Origin: Planctomycetota bacterium
GTDB lineage: Bacteria; Planctomycetota; JACQVV01; JASMLP01
Length of the DNA stretch: 47,755 nucleotides
Assembly: GCA_030748635.1 (NCBI GenBank)
Contig: JASMLP010000158.1
Location: forward strand, 1 to 47,755
Reading direction: 5' to 3'
The notes beneath the pieces are model-generated. The model was not told the origin of the DNA, ran no database searches, and saw nothing but the letters and a program-made list of their open reading frames with translations. Of the stretch, positions 9,342 through 16,810 are shown piece by piece (position 1 is the first letter of the stretch; every line of letters starts with the position of its first letter). The position numbers and the translations under genes are program-made.

Positions 9342-9803
9342 TCACTGAATGATATTGCAATTCGGTAACGCTTTATTCAGCCTTTGCAGCGCGTTTTTGG
9401 TCAGCTCGATACCGTAGAGATAGAGCATCTGGAGATTTTGGAGCCCCTTCAGCTTCATCAACCCGCGAATAGTCACGTCCGTGTTATTAAGAACCAACCA
9501 CTCCAGATCGGAAAATCCGGCTACCCGTTCCATCCCATCATCGGTAACCCGAGTTCTGGAAAGACTCAGTAACTGAATCTTGGAAAGTCCCTCCAAGTGT
9601 TCCAGCCCGACATCGGACACCTGGGTGCTATGAAGAAGTAACTCCTCCAATTCAGTCAACTTTTTCAAGTGATTGAGGCCTTTGTCAGACACCTTGGCGT
9701 ACCCGAGATCTAGACGCACCAACGAGGTCAGACCACGAATCTTTTCGGCCAGCTGCCGATCGGTTACTTCCTGCCAGGAAAGATCGAGTTCACGTAGCTC
9801 CAT
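9342..9803 (-). CDS. Leucine-rich repeat protein, 153 aa
   Basis: The protein is almost entirely LRRs of about 24 residues with the 'L..L.LS.T.VTD.GL..L..L' pattern (for example LSLSRTRVTDDGM and LVLNNTDVTIRGLMKL), six repeats in all. This short-repeat type with 'T.VTD.GL' is frequent in Planctomycetes and is thought to mediate protein binding. No signal peptide is visible, so it is probably cytoplasmic. I choose the ATG at 9803 (MELRELDL) because GGTGGAG lies six bases upstream. The in-frame ATG at 9818 overlaps that ribosome binding site. It could also be the remnant of a longer LRR protein, but there is no coding sequence upstream. Confidence 0.75.
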   Translation of the reverse strand: MELRELDLSWQEVTDRQLAEKIRGLTSLVRLDLGYAKVSDKGLNHLKKLTELEELLLHSTQVSDVGLEHLEGLSKIQLLSLSRTRVTDDGMERVAGFSDLEWLVLNNTDVTIRGLMKLKGLQNLQMLYLYGIELTKNALQRLNKALPNCNIIQ

Positions 9804-9905
9804 TATTTTCTCCACCATAAAGTTCGGACAGTGTAGCGATTCGTTTCAATCGATCCAACGACCTAGGTCAAAATTATGATTGGGAATCCGACGAGGAGGT
9901 CATTG

Positions 9906-9986
9906 ATGAATACCGATCAACATCCGAGATGTTCACCAACGAACTCAAAACATCCACGACTATTCGAGAGGACACGATTCACATAA
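9906..9986 (+). CDS. Candidate 26-codon small reading frame with a strong ribosome binding site
   Basis: GAGGAGGT lies five bases before an ATG that opens a 26-codon frame beginning MNTDQHPRC. The protein is hydrophilic, with no membrane segment and no recognisable motif. The only support is the near-perfect ribosome binding site and a TATGAT upstream (9876-9881) without a clear -35. It could equally be chance, or a leader peptide with nothing behind it, since the next feature downstream is the tRNA on the other strand. Confidence 0.25.
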   Translation: MNTDQHPRCSPTNSKHPRLFERTRFT

Positions 9987-10000
9987 GAAATGTCGCCATG

Positions 10001-10037
10001 AAAAAACCTCACCCGAAAAGTAGCCGTGGCGAGGTTT
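10001..10037 (-). terminator. Terminator of the tRNA gene
   Basis: On the minus strand, AACCTCGCC pairs with GGGTGAGGTT (one wobble or bulge) around a loop of about 12 bases and is followed by a run of T. It starts 10 bases after the tRNA CCA end. Confidence 0.75.
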
Positions 10038-10046
10038 TCGTCGAAC

Positions 10047-10122
10047 TGGTACCGGGAGAGGGACTCGAACCCCCGACAGGCGGATTATGATTCCGCTGCT
10101 CTACCGACTGAGCTATCCCGGC
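10047..10122 (-). tRNA. tRNA with CAT anticodon (elongator Met, or Ile2 if C34 is lysidylated)
   Basis: The full cloverleaf can be drawn on the minus strand: acceptor GCCGGGA/TCCCGGT, TA at 8-9, D arm GCTC/GAGC, anticodon stem GCGGA/TCCGC with loop ATCATAA (anticodon CAT), five-base variable loop, T arm GGGGG/CCCTC with loop TTCGAGT, A73 and an encoded CCA (10049-10047). The anticodon stem lacks the three G-C pairs of initiator tRNA, so it is not tRNA-fMet. Met and Ile2 cannot be told apart from the gene alone. Odd points: a G1-U72 wobble closes the acceptor stem, and position 32 is A instead of a pyrimidine. Confidence 0.93.
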
Positions 10123-10132
10123 AAGCGGGAGG

Positions 10133-10162
10133 ACATTACCACCGGGCAGTCCGAGGAGTCAA
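10133..10162 (-). promoter_or_regulatory. Sigma70-type promoter of the tRNA gene
   Basis: On the minus strand, TTGACT (10162-10157), an 18-base spacer and TAATGT (10138-10133). The tRNA 5' end is 10 bases further on, as expected for a processed tRNA transcript with a very short leader. Confidence 0.7.
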
Positions 10163-10585
10163 ACTTTTTCGGACTCGACCCCATACTGAAGGGTATGAGC
10201 GAAAACGAGATAAGGACTCTTCGCCCGGAATCTCGCTGGTTCCATTTTCCGTCCAAGAAATCGCCTCCATCCGATGAAAAGAAGGAGTCGATACCTCGCA
10301 CTGTTTTGAAAAGGAATATCGTCGCCCCCCCTCTTGGTTATAAATTTGTTTCCGAAGACCTAACTTTTACCTAATCTTCTCTCTGAAACCTTAGATCTCG
10401 CCCTCATTTGGCCCGAGATTAGGCATTCTTTCCAATAAGTTACCCAATAAACCACAAACACCGGTCCGGTCCCCTCGTATCTACCGGCAGAAATCTAAAT
10501 CTTCCCCCTCCCCAACAATGCTTGGCGCATTCACGGTAGCGGGGACTACTGAATCCAATCGACCCCAACGGGAGGTCCATAGACC
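10163..10585. other. Intergenic region between the tRNA promoter and the twin-PDZ gene
   Basis: No convincing gene. A 59-codon frame (10195-10374, plus, starting MSENEIRTL) has a protein-like composition, but AAGGGT sits only one or two bases before its ATG, so I leave it uncalled. An inverted repeat ATCTCG...CGAGAT (about 10392-10416) is flanked by CCTAATCT and AGATTAGG, which also pair, so a nested hairpin could form. No T-run follows it, so it may be an operator or leader structure of the PDZ gene. Confidence 0.35.
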
Positions 10586-11959
10586 ATGCGAGCGTTTACC
10601 TTCTGCCTTACCTTGCTTTTGACCATCTGCCTCGGAACCGCCACTGCGCAACAGGAAGACTCTAAAGATTTCCAGCGCCAACTCATCGAACTACTCGACA
10701 AGAAGCTCGAGGAGATTCGCAAAGACCTTCTCCACGAAATCGAGCGACGCATGGGCCCAACGAATCGCCCAAGGTCGATCCCCAGTCCCGCTGCCAAGGG
10801 CGCATACCTGGGTGTTTCACTCGAAGATCTTTCCGACGGCGCTCGAATCATTCTTAATATTCCCGAGGGCACCGGTTCCAAGGTGACCCGAGTTCACCCC
10901 AACAGCGCGGCTGACCGCGCCGGTTTACTCGAAAACGATGTGATCCTCTCTATCGACGGCCAAACCGTTCGAGGATACGAAAGTTTGTCTTCCACGATCC
11001 GATCTCATAAGCCTGGCGATCAGATTCAGATGACACTCCTTCGCCAGAACAAGAAGGTCAACGTCAGAGTGACCCTCGGAAAACGTGAAGCTTCCTCCAC
11101 CGTCCGGCGGATTCAAACCCCGGCAAACCGCGACGAGATGGACCGCTTCCTGGACCGTACGCTTCGGGGTATCCGCCGACCTGGCAACACCCCCAAGCGA
11201 CTTCCGCGCCCCCAAGCTCGTATCGAATTGCGTGGTCCGGAAGATCTAAAGAAACTTCTCGAAGATCCCAAAGCTCGCGAACAGATGATGGAGCAAGCCA
11301 AAAAATTCATGGAGCAATTTGGCGGCAACCAGGAAGGTCCTCAAGGCGATCAACTTCGCAAGCTCCTCGAACAAGGGATGCAACGTTACCAGGAAATGAT
11401 GAAGGATCCTCAAAACCGCGAGCGAATGCAAAAAATGGCCGAAAACCTCAAGAAAAACTTCGGCCAGAAAGGTCCCAACAGTGGGAACATGATGGAGACC
11501 CTTCAGCGCATGCTGGAAAATCAAGGTCAGCAGAACCGACCCGAAAAAGACGAATCTGCTCCCCGCGACGACAAGATAAACCGAATGCTGGACGAACTGC
11601 TCGAAGGCACCAAGAAGATTCCTTCTTCCGGAAAACGACCCGCCAAAAGCAAACTCGCCACCCCGCGACGCGCCTTTCTGGGGATTTCCATCCGACCCAT
11701 TACTCCGGCCATTCGAGCCCAACTCCAAATTCCCGAAGGGGAAGGAGTTGTGATCGGCGGCGTCAAGCCAGGAAGTCCGGCGGATCAAGCCGGACTTATC
11801 CCCCAGGACATCCTCCTGGCCATCGACAAAAAACCGATCGTTTCGGTTTCCGATCTCTCCTCTGCGCTTGAATCCAAGAAGTCTGGTGAAACTCTCAAAC
11901 TCACTGTATTGCGCAAAGGGGAAACCCTCGAAATCGACACTCTGCTGGGCGGACGTTAA
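10586..11959 (+). CDS. Secreted protein with two PDZ domains and a helical middle, 457 aa
   Basis: A clear signal peptide (residues 1-21, ending GTATAQQ) exports the protein. Next come a charged coiled-coil-like helix (28-56) and PDZ1 (about 72-166; YLGVSLED...NSAADRAGLLENDVILSIDG). A long charged, Gln/Met/Lys-rich helical region follows (about 215-345, with repeated 'R..M...A..K' units), then PDZ2 (about 362-455; PADQAGLIPQDILLAIDK). There is no protease domain, so it is an adaptor or sensor that binds protein C-termini or peptides in the periplasm. GGGAGG is 10 bases before the ATG. A terminator separates it from the sigma factor operon, but the shared PDZ theme suggests related roles. Confidence 0.85.
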   Translation: MRAFTFCLTLLLTICLGTATAQQEDSKDFQRQLIELLDKKLEEIRKDLLHEIERRMGPTNRPRSIPSPAAKGAYLGVSLEDLSDGARIILNIPEGTGSKVTRVHPNSAADRAGLLENDVILSIDGQTVRGYESLSSTIRSHKPGDQIQMTLLRQNKKVNVRVTLGKREASSTVRRIQTPANRDEMDRFLDRTLRGIRRPGNTPKRLPRPQARIELRGPEDLKKLLEDPKAREQMMEQAKKFMEQFGGNQEGPQGDQLRKLLEQGMQRYQEMMKDPQNRERMQKMAENLKKNFGQKGPNSGNMMETLQRMLENQGQQNRPEKDESAPRDDKINRMLDELLEGTKKIPSSGKRPAKSKLATPRRAFLGISIRPITPAIRAQLQIPEGEGVVIGGVKPGSPADQAGLIPQDILLAIDKKPIVSVSDLSSALESKKSGETLKLTVLRKGETLEIDTLLGGR

Positions 11960-11967
11960 ATCCGATG

Positions 11968-12012
11968 GTGGCGAACTCGAACGGAACGATTCCCGGTTCG
12001 CCACTTTCTTTC
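11968..12012 (+). terminator. Rho-independent terminator after the twin-PDZ gene
   Basis: A perfect 9-bp stem GTGGCGAAC (11968-11976) with GTTCGCCAC (11996-12004) is followed by TTTCTTTCATT. It starts nine bases after the stop codon. Confidence 0.7.
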
Positions 12013-12022
12013 ATTCTCTGGC

Positions 12023-12028
12023 TATAAT
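12023..12028 (+). promoter_or_regulatory. -10 element (TATAAT) before the ECF sigma gene
   Basis: A perfect TATAAT lies directly after the terminator and 85 bases before the preferred sigma start codon. No good -35 is visible at 16-18 bases. If it is used, transcription starts near 12035, which would exclude the ATG at 12032 as the sigma start. Confidence 0.4.
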
Positions 12029-12112
12029 CCAATGAGTTGTGCCACGATCGTTTTGACGGAAAATCCACTCGAACGGGTTTCTGACCTGTTTCGCTCATCT
12101 GAAGCTGATTGT

Positions 12113-12724
12113 ATGCCCCGCCCTCTACAAGAACTCGAGGACTGGCCACTCGTTCAACGTTGTCAGCAAGGCAATGAGGATGCCTATGCTGTCCTCGTCG
12201 AACGATACTCCAATCGGGCCTACTGGGCTTCCTACAAGATCCTAGGCAATCACGAAGATGCCACGGATATCGCTCAAGATGCATTCATCAAGGCGTACCA
12301 ATCCCTGGACCGTTTTCGCCCAGGAGCCCGCTTCTACACCTGGTTACACCGGATAGTGGTGAATCTCACTATCGATCATTTGCGGAAACGCCGGGTGGAA
12401 TCAGGATCGGTATCCTTCGACCAGGTTGGCGACCTCGATGGCAAACACCAATCGCCAGAAAAAGCCCTCGAAGATCAAGAAATAGGCGGAACGATACACT
12501 CCATTCTCGCCTCACTCCCCCCCCTATACCGAACCGTTTTGGTTCTTCGCAACGTTGAAGAAAAAAGTTGCAAAGAAATCGCCGACATCGTCGGCGCCAA
12601 CTATGCCACCGTGCGCTGGCGTCTCCACAAGGCTCGCCAGCTTTTCATGGAGGAATGGGAACAACTGGGCACTCATTCCCAAACGAATGATCCCCAGTCC
12701 ACAGATAAAGGACGATCGTCATGA
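12113..12724 (+). CDS. ECF-type RNA polymerase sigma factor, 203 aa
   Basis: Sigma region 2 is clear at about residues 24-95 (VERYSNRAYWASYKILG, then DIAQDAFIKAYQSLDRF and FYTWLHRIVVNLTIDHLRK). Sigma region 4 follows at about 135-190 (LPPLYRTVLVLRNVEEKS, then a helix-turn-helix with EIADIVGANYATVRWRLH). This is the RpoE-like group that directs RNA polymerase to envelope or stress promoters. I start at 12113 (MPRPLQELEDW). The in-frame ATG at 12032 sits only four bases after a TATAAT and would add 27 unconserved-looking residues. The stop overlaps the anti-sigma start by four bases (ATGA), so the two are translationally coupled. Confidence 0.92.
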   Translation: MPRPLQELEDWPLVQRCQQGNEDAYAVLVERYSNRAYWASYKILGNHEDATDIAQDAFIKAYQSLDRFRPGARFYTWLHRIVVNLTIDHLRKRRVESGSVSFDQVGDLDGKHQSPEKALEDQEIGGTIHSILASLPPLYRTVLVLRNVEEKSCKEIADIVGANYATVRWRLHKARQLFMEEWEQLGTHSQTNDPQSTDKGRSS

Positions 12725-13332
12725 ATTGTAATGAAGCTCAAAAATTGCTCCCACTCTACGCGGGCCTCGACCTGGACAGTTCGGAGCAAGAACAGGTTCG
12801 ACTCCACGTCGAACAGTGCAGTCTTTGTCAGGACCAAACGAACCGCTTTCAGAACGCCATGCAAGCGCTGGCCTCCAGTTCTGAGTCTGCTCCCAGCATC
12901 TCCGCTTTAACTCAAAAAAAGATTCTTTCGGCCGTACAGACGGGGATAGCCCAAGAAGCCCATCTTCGTCGTCAAAATCGGAAACCCTCAATCCGATCCA
13001 TTGGCCAATTCTGGCGACGTTCGGCGTACGCCGCGGCGGCCGCTCTCCTGTTGGCGATCTGTATCGGCCTTCTGCAAGAAGGACAGAATCTCAACTCGCA
13101 ATCTCCCGAGATCGCTCAGAATCCCGCGACTCCAAGCTCTCAGCCCGTGTTGCCCAACAGTAAACCCAACCCTTTCACTCTGGCCGTGAGTCAGTCTCCT
13201 CGGGTCCCTGTACCCACCATCGGGATGTTGCGGCACGCGCACAGCACCTCACACCGCAAACCGGGCATAGATATCTATTCCATCAACAGTACACCTCACG
13301 TTACGACCCGTAGCGTAAGCCTCGATTTCTGA
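12721..13332 (+). CDS. Membrane anti-sigma factor with zinc-finger (ZAS) domain, 203 aa
   Basis: The N-terminal domain has Cys3 and the His29-x3-Cys33-x2-Cys36 signature (HVEQCSLC) of zinc-binding anti-sigma factors, which hold the ECF sigma factor inactive in the cytoplasm. A single membrane segment spans about residues 101-118 (SAYAAAAALLLAICIGLL). The roughly 85-residue outer part is rich in Pro, Ser and Asn, has no recognised fold, and probably carries the signal-receiving or cleavage sites. Its start overlaps the sigma stop by four bases. It lies 12 bases before the pseudo-HtrA gene. Classical RseA-type regulation uses an HtrA (DegS) protease; here the neighbouring HtrA-like protein seems to lack two catalytic residues. 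Confidence 0.88.
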   Translation: MNCNEAQKLLPLYAGLDLDSSEQEQVRLHVEQCSLCQDQTNRFQNAMQALASSSESAPSISALTQKKILSAVQTGIAQEAHLRRQNRKPSIRSIGQFWRRSAYAAAAALLLAICIGLLQEGQNLNSQSPEIAQNPATPSSQPVLPNSKPNPFTLAVSQSPRVPVPTIGMLRHAHSTSHRKPGIDIYSINSTPHVTTRSVSLDF

Positions 13333-13344
13333 AAAGTAACCGCC

Positions 13345-14589
13345 ATGCGTTCACGAATAATTACAATCGCCGGAATATTTCTTTTTTGCGTCAGCCACAT
13401 GGCCTTTACCCAACAAGGCCAGCCATCTTCCGACGAGGATACGTTTGTTCAGATAATCCAAGGCCTTCGGCCTTCGGTCGTGGCGATTACCAGTTACCAG
13501 CCGATTCAGGTCATCGAAGGCCCTGTTCCCGAGTGGACACCAACGACCCGAGTCCGTTCCGCAGGGGTCATCGTTGACAATCAAGGGCACATAGCGACCG
13601 TAGGCTACCGATTCGATCAAGCCCGAAAAATCGAGGTCCTCACCGTAGACGGGACGACCCACGAAGCCGAGGTCGTTGGATTCGACCCGATCACTTCCAT
13701 CGCCTTGCTTCGAGTCCAATCCATGAAGCCTTTGCCATCGGCTCGTTTAGGCGATTCAGACCACCTCCAGGTCGGTCGCTCTTTGATCGTTATCGGCAAT
13801 CCCTACGGCCTCAGTCATTCGGTATCCACCGGGATCGTTTCAGGCCTCGAACGAGTCATCCATGATGGCACGAACGACTTCACTGGAATGATCCAGACCA
13901 ACGCCACCATCAATCCAGGTGATTCGGGAGGACTGGTCTCCAATCTCCGCGGGGAATGCGTCGGATTAGTCGCTTCCACATTTGGGCGGGCTCCTTCCAT
14001 GAACAGAGTCGGCTCTATGCTTCAACGCCTTTCGCGTGACAAACAGTTGCCCAGTGAGTTGGGAGAATTGTGGAGCCAACTGAAAGAGTGGATCGAAAAG
14101 CAAAAGTCGGAGGGCGGAAACACCGAGAATCTCAGCGAACTGCTCGAACGTCTTGGGACTCTCGCCAAAGACAGTTCTCCTCGGGAAAAAACAAAACATT
14201 TGAATAGAGACCGGAGTTCCATGAGCCCCTTAGGAGCCCAAGGGATCAACTTCGTAATGCCCATCAATACCGTGAAGTGGGTCATCAAGGATCTCAAAGA
14301 GCACGGACATGTACGCCGAGGATTTCTCGGCTGCAAGGTTCGTACCGAACAAGATGGAGCTTACGAGCGAATTTACATCGAAAAAGTTGTACCGGGCGGA
14401 CCTGCCGCGACTTGTGGCCTTCAGCCCGGCGATCATATCGAACGGTTTTTCGGCGAAGAAGTGGATCGCCTCTCCATTCTGCATCGACTTGTTTTACAAA
14501 GTCCTCCCGGGAAGGTAGTTCAACTCACCGTCCGTCGGGAGAAAAAGTCCTTACAACTCTCGGTAACCATCGGCTCCAGCCCCAAGTAA
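13345..14589 (+). CDS. HtrA-like protein with degenerate catalytic triad plus PDZ domain, 414 aa
   Basis: A signal peptide (1-22, ending AFTQQ) is followed by a trypsin-like HtrA domain (about 33-215) and a C-terminal PDZ domain (about 322-412; FLGCKVR...PAATCGLQPGDHIERFFG). Aligned by eye to DegP, the catalytic His (TNNHVV) is Tyr88 (TVGYRF) and the catalytic Asp (DPRSDIAL) is Ser118 (DPITSIAL). The Ser nucleophile is kept in PGDSGG (Ser194). Without His and Asp it should not be a working serine protease. A charged insertion (about 235-290) lies between the protease fold and the PDZ domain. It is directly downstream of the anti-sigma gene, so a non-proteolytic sensor or scaffold role in the same response is the simplest reading. 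Confidence 0.85.
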   Translation: MRSRIITIAGIFLFCVSHMAFTQQGQPSSDEDTFVQIIQGLRPSVVAITSYQPIQVIEGPVPEWTPTTRVRSAGVIVDNQGHIATVGYRFDQARKIEVLTVDGTTHEAEVVGFDPITSIALLRVQSMKPLPSARLGDSDHLQVGRSLIVIGNPYGLSHSVSTGIVSGLERVIHDGTNDFTGMIQTNATINPGDSGGLVSNLRGECVGLVASTFGRAPSMNRVGSMLQRLSRDKQLPSELGELWSQLKEWIEKQKSEGGNTENLSELLERLGTLAKDSSPREKTKHLNRDRSSMSPLGAQGINFVMPINTVKWVIKDLKEHGHVRRGFLGCKVRTEQDGAYERIYIEKVVPGGPAATCGLQPGDHIERFFGEEVDRLSILHRLVLQSPPGKVVQLTVRREKKSLQLSVTIGSSPK

Positions 14590-14672
14590 ACGGCCGGACT
14601 CATTCTGGCGACAGATCATCTGGGATCGAACTCGACGAAAGTTTAACCAACCCTCCAGAGGAGAACGAAACA

Positions 14673-15884
14673 ATGTTCACTTCCAAAATTCGGCTAGCCA
14701 TCGGGCTTTCCGCTCTTTTGATCCTTCCCTTCAGCTTGACCGCTGACGAAGGAACCGATCAGAAAGCCTCACCACCCAGCGCTCCCGAAATTCATTCTTT
14801 GATCCAGCAACTAGGCGACCCGGAGTACAAGGTTCGTGAAGCGGCGAGTGAGAAACTCATGACGATAGGCCCCCCCGCGGTCCTGCACCTCAAGAAGGCC
14901 ATCGAGAACGATGATCCCGAAATCTCCTGGAGGGCTAAAAAATTGCTCGCCAAGATCTTGAAAAAGAACACGAAGCCGTCCAAAAAGTCGGCCCGAAAAC
15001 CCGTCGCTGCCACGGGTAGAAGAGCGACTCCCAACATGGACCCGAACCGCCTCCTCGACATGCAAAATCCGGAAGAAATCGAAAAATTCATGCAACAACA
15101 ATTGCAACGGCTTTTTCGGGACTACAAACCCGGCCAAGGTCAATCCATGCCCCGAGGCAACCAAGCTTTTACTTTCCGTTTCGGCGGCGGGCAACAATCA
15201 CGGTCCTGGAACGAAGGAGATACACGCTATACGTTCACCAAACATCAGGATGGTCGGATTACTGGCGAGGTCGTCCGCCCTGGTGACCAAGGTCCTGTCC
15301 GGGAATCCTTTGAATTCTCCGGCGAAGAAGAGTTCAAGCAAAAGGACATGGAACTTTTCAAAAAATATAACCAATCCAGCGGATTGCGGATTTTCACCGC
15401 TCCTTTCAACAATCCAGACAACCCCTCAAATAAGGCTTTGAGGGAATTTGTCGAGGAAATGCGCAAGCGATTAGGATCCCAGGGAAAGGAACGATTCGAA
15501 CAACTCCAAAAGAATCTACAAGAGAAGATGATGGAGGGACTCGACCGCCCCAAAACCGTCGAACCCCAAACTCACACGCCCGACCAGGTTCAAGACCGGA
15601 AAGACACGGCGCTAGGTTTCATCGGCCACAAAGCAGAACCGGTCCTCCAGGTTCAGTTAGGCCTGAAAAAAGACCAAGGCATCCTTCTCACCGAAGTGAT
15701 CACCGATTCCCCGGCACATCGGGCCGGCCTCCAGAAATGGGATCTTATCTGCACTATTTCTGGCACGCCTGTGACTTCGATCAAACAGATTCGAGTCGCC
15801 TATGAGGCGATCGAGTCAGGCCAAACCGTTGAGCTTGGTATTATTCGGAAAAGTGAAAAAATCACGATTGGCCTTACCCGCTAA
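14673..15884 (+). CDS. Secreted HEAT-repeat and PDZ protein, 403 aa
   Basis: The start ATG follows AGAGGAG by nine bases; a longer upstream frame runs back into the pseudo-HtrA gene and is not coding. Residues 1-24 are a signal peptide. Residues about 38-95 hold one or two HEAT/Armadillo-like repeats (LIQQLGDPEYKVREAASEKL, then GPPAVLHLKKAI). The middle is charged and helical, with Gln/Met/Arg-rich stretches resembling the middle part of the 10586 protein. The last 90 residues are a PDZ domain (GILLTEVITDSPAHRAGLQ). It ends in a strong terminator, so it is the last gene of the sigma / anti-sigma / pseudo-HtrA transcription unit. A binding or scaffolding role in the periplasm is inferred. Confidence 0.82.
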   Translation: MFTSKIRLAIGLSALLILPFSLTADEGTDQKASPPSAPEIHSLIQQLGDPEYKVREAASEKLMTIGPPAVLHLKKAIENDDPEISWRAKKLLAKILKKNTKPSKKSARKPVAATGRRATPNMDPNRLLDMQNPEEIEKFMQQQLQRLFRDYKPGQGQSMPRGNQAFTFRFGGGQQSRSWNEGDTRYTFTKHQDGRITGEVVRPGDQGPVRESFEFSGEEEFKQKDMELFKKYNQSSGLRIFTAPFNNPDNPSNKALREFVEEMRKRLGSQGKERFEQLQKNLQEKMMEGLDRPKTVEPQTHTPDQVQDRKDTALGFIGHKAEPVLQVQLGLKKDQGILLTEVITDSPAHRAGLQKWDLICTISGTPVTSIKQIRVAYEAIESGQTVELGIIRKSEKITIGLTR

Positions 15885-15901
15885 TCGCCACTCAAGCGAT
15901 G

Positions 15902-15944
15902 AAAAGGCCACGCCGAGGATGACACTCGAGCGTGGCCTTTTTTT
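15902..15944 (+). terminator. Strong terminator closing the sigma factor operon
   Basis: AAGGCCACGC pairs perfectly with GCGTGGCCTT, with an inner CGAG/CTCG pairing and a seven-base loop, followed by a run of seven T. It lies between convergent genes and may also serve the minus-strand exonuclease gene, although the T-run on that side is only four long. Confidence 0.92.
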
Positions 15945-15956
15945 CTACCTCGAATA

Positions 15957-16805
15957 TCAGACAAACGGAGTCGGGTTCCAGGTACCAAATGAGTCGAGAA
16001 ACGTCCGAATGCCGTTGGCCAGTATCGGATCCCGAGCGGATTGCTCATTCAGCCAGGAGCGAGCATCCGCGACAATCTCTTGCTCTCTTTCTATCGTCAG
16101 TTCGCCCGTCAAAACCCTTGTTCGCAGGAAAACGAAGTAGGTATTGAGCACATCGCCAAGGCAATAATCTGAAATCGCTTGTAATTTTCCCTCGAGGTAA
16201 AGAGTGCCTACCTGATCACCGTGGACGTCCAGTTTCCCCGGCCTACCGATCATCTTGGCGAGCAGATCCAATCCCCCACGCCAGCGAGCTGCGCCATAGC
16301 CGGATAGCCAATCGTGTAAATCCAGGTGACGTTCACCGAAACGATACCGGAAACTCCTTGGACCGCTTCCCCCCATGTAGACTGGACACGGGACTCCAAA
16401 CCGGAAGGCGGAAAGGGTCAGAAGCGGGAGATCCCACGAACGGCCGTTATAGTCGACAAGGGTAATCGTACGGGTGGTTTCCACCACCTCCCAGAATTCG
16501 CGCACCATCTGGATCGGATCGTGGTCGGGCGCTCCGAGAGCTTTCAACTTGCGAAGGCGAAAATCCTTATCGGCGGCTGCCAAGCAAATTGACACCGGCA
16601 CATGATAGCCGACGGAAATAAAGTCACTCCGTCCTCCACTCGCTTCCAGACGATTCTCCTGCTCTTTCGACAGAGCCTCCTCTGGAGACAAATCCTGACC
16701 TGCAAATTCAGTCCGAGATAACAGCGATCCATCCACCACCGATTCGGTATCGTAAATGATGTACCACCCTTGAGAACTCTGAATTCGGTCGCCACCTACA
16801 GGCAA
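15957..16805 (-). CDS. Predicted 3'-5' exonuclease (PolB-like, DEDDy type), 282 aa
   Basis: The three exonuclease motifs are visible: DTES near residue 19 (Exo I, D-x-E), VDYNGRSWDLPLL (Exo II, NG..xD) and YCLGDVLNTY (Exo III, Y-x3-D). This matches the family described as predicted 3'-5' exonuclease related to the exonuclease domain of DNA polymerase B; no polymerase domain is present. A role in nucleic-acid trimming or repair is inferred from the fold. The only usable start is TTG at 16805; the frame closes just upstream and the family usually begins close to the first motif. It starts five bases after the stop of the HEAT gene upstream, so the two are co-transcribed. Confidence 0.8.
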   Translation of the reverse strand: MPVGGDRIQSSQGWYIIYDTESVVDGSLLSRTEFAGQDLSPEEALSKEQENRLEASGGRSDFISVGYHVPVSICLAAADKDFRLRKLKALGAPDHDPIQMVREFWEVVETTRTITLVDYNGRSWDLPLLTLSAFRFGVPCPVYMGGSGPRSFRYRFGERHLDLHDWLSGYGAARWRGGLDLLAKMIGRPGKLDVHGDQVGTLYLEGKLQAISDYCLGDVLNTYFVFLRTRVLTGELTIEREQEIVADARSWLNEQSARDPILANGIRTFLDSFGTWNPTPFV

Positions 16806-16810
16806 TTCAC

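Noticed and set aside
12032..12112. Longer N-terminus for the ECF sigma factor
   Set aside because: A TATAAT immediately upstream would put the transcript start after that ATG, and the extra residues do not resemble sigma region 1 or 2.
14277..14672. N-terminal extension of the HEAT-PDZ gene
   Set aside because: It lies in the pseudo-HtrA gene and the signal peptide with a strong ribosome binding site begins at 14673.
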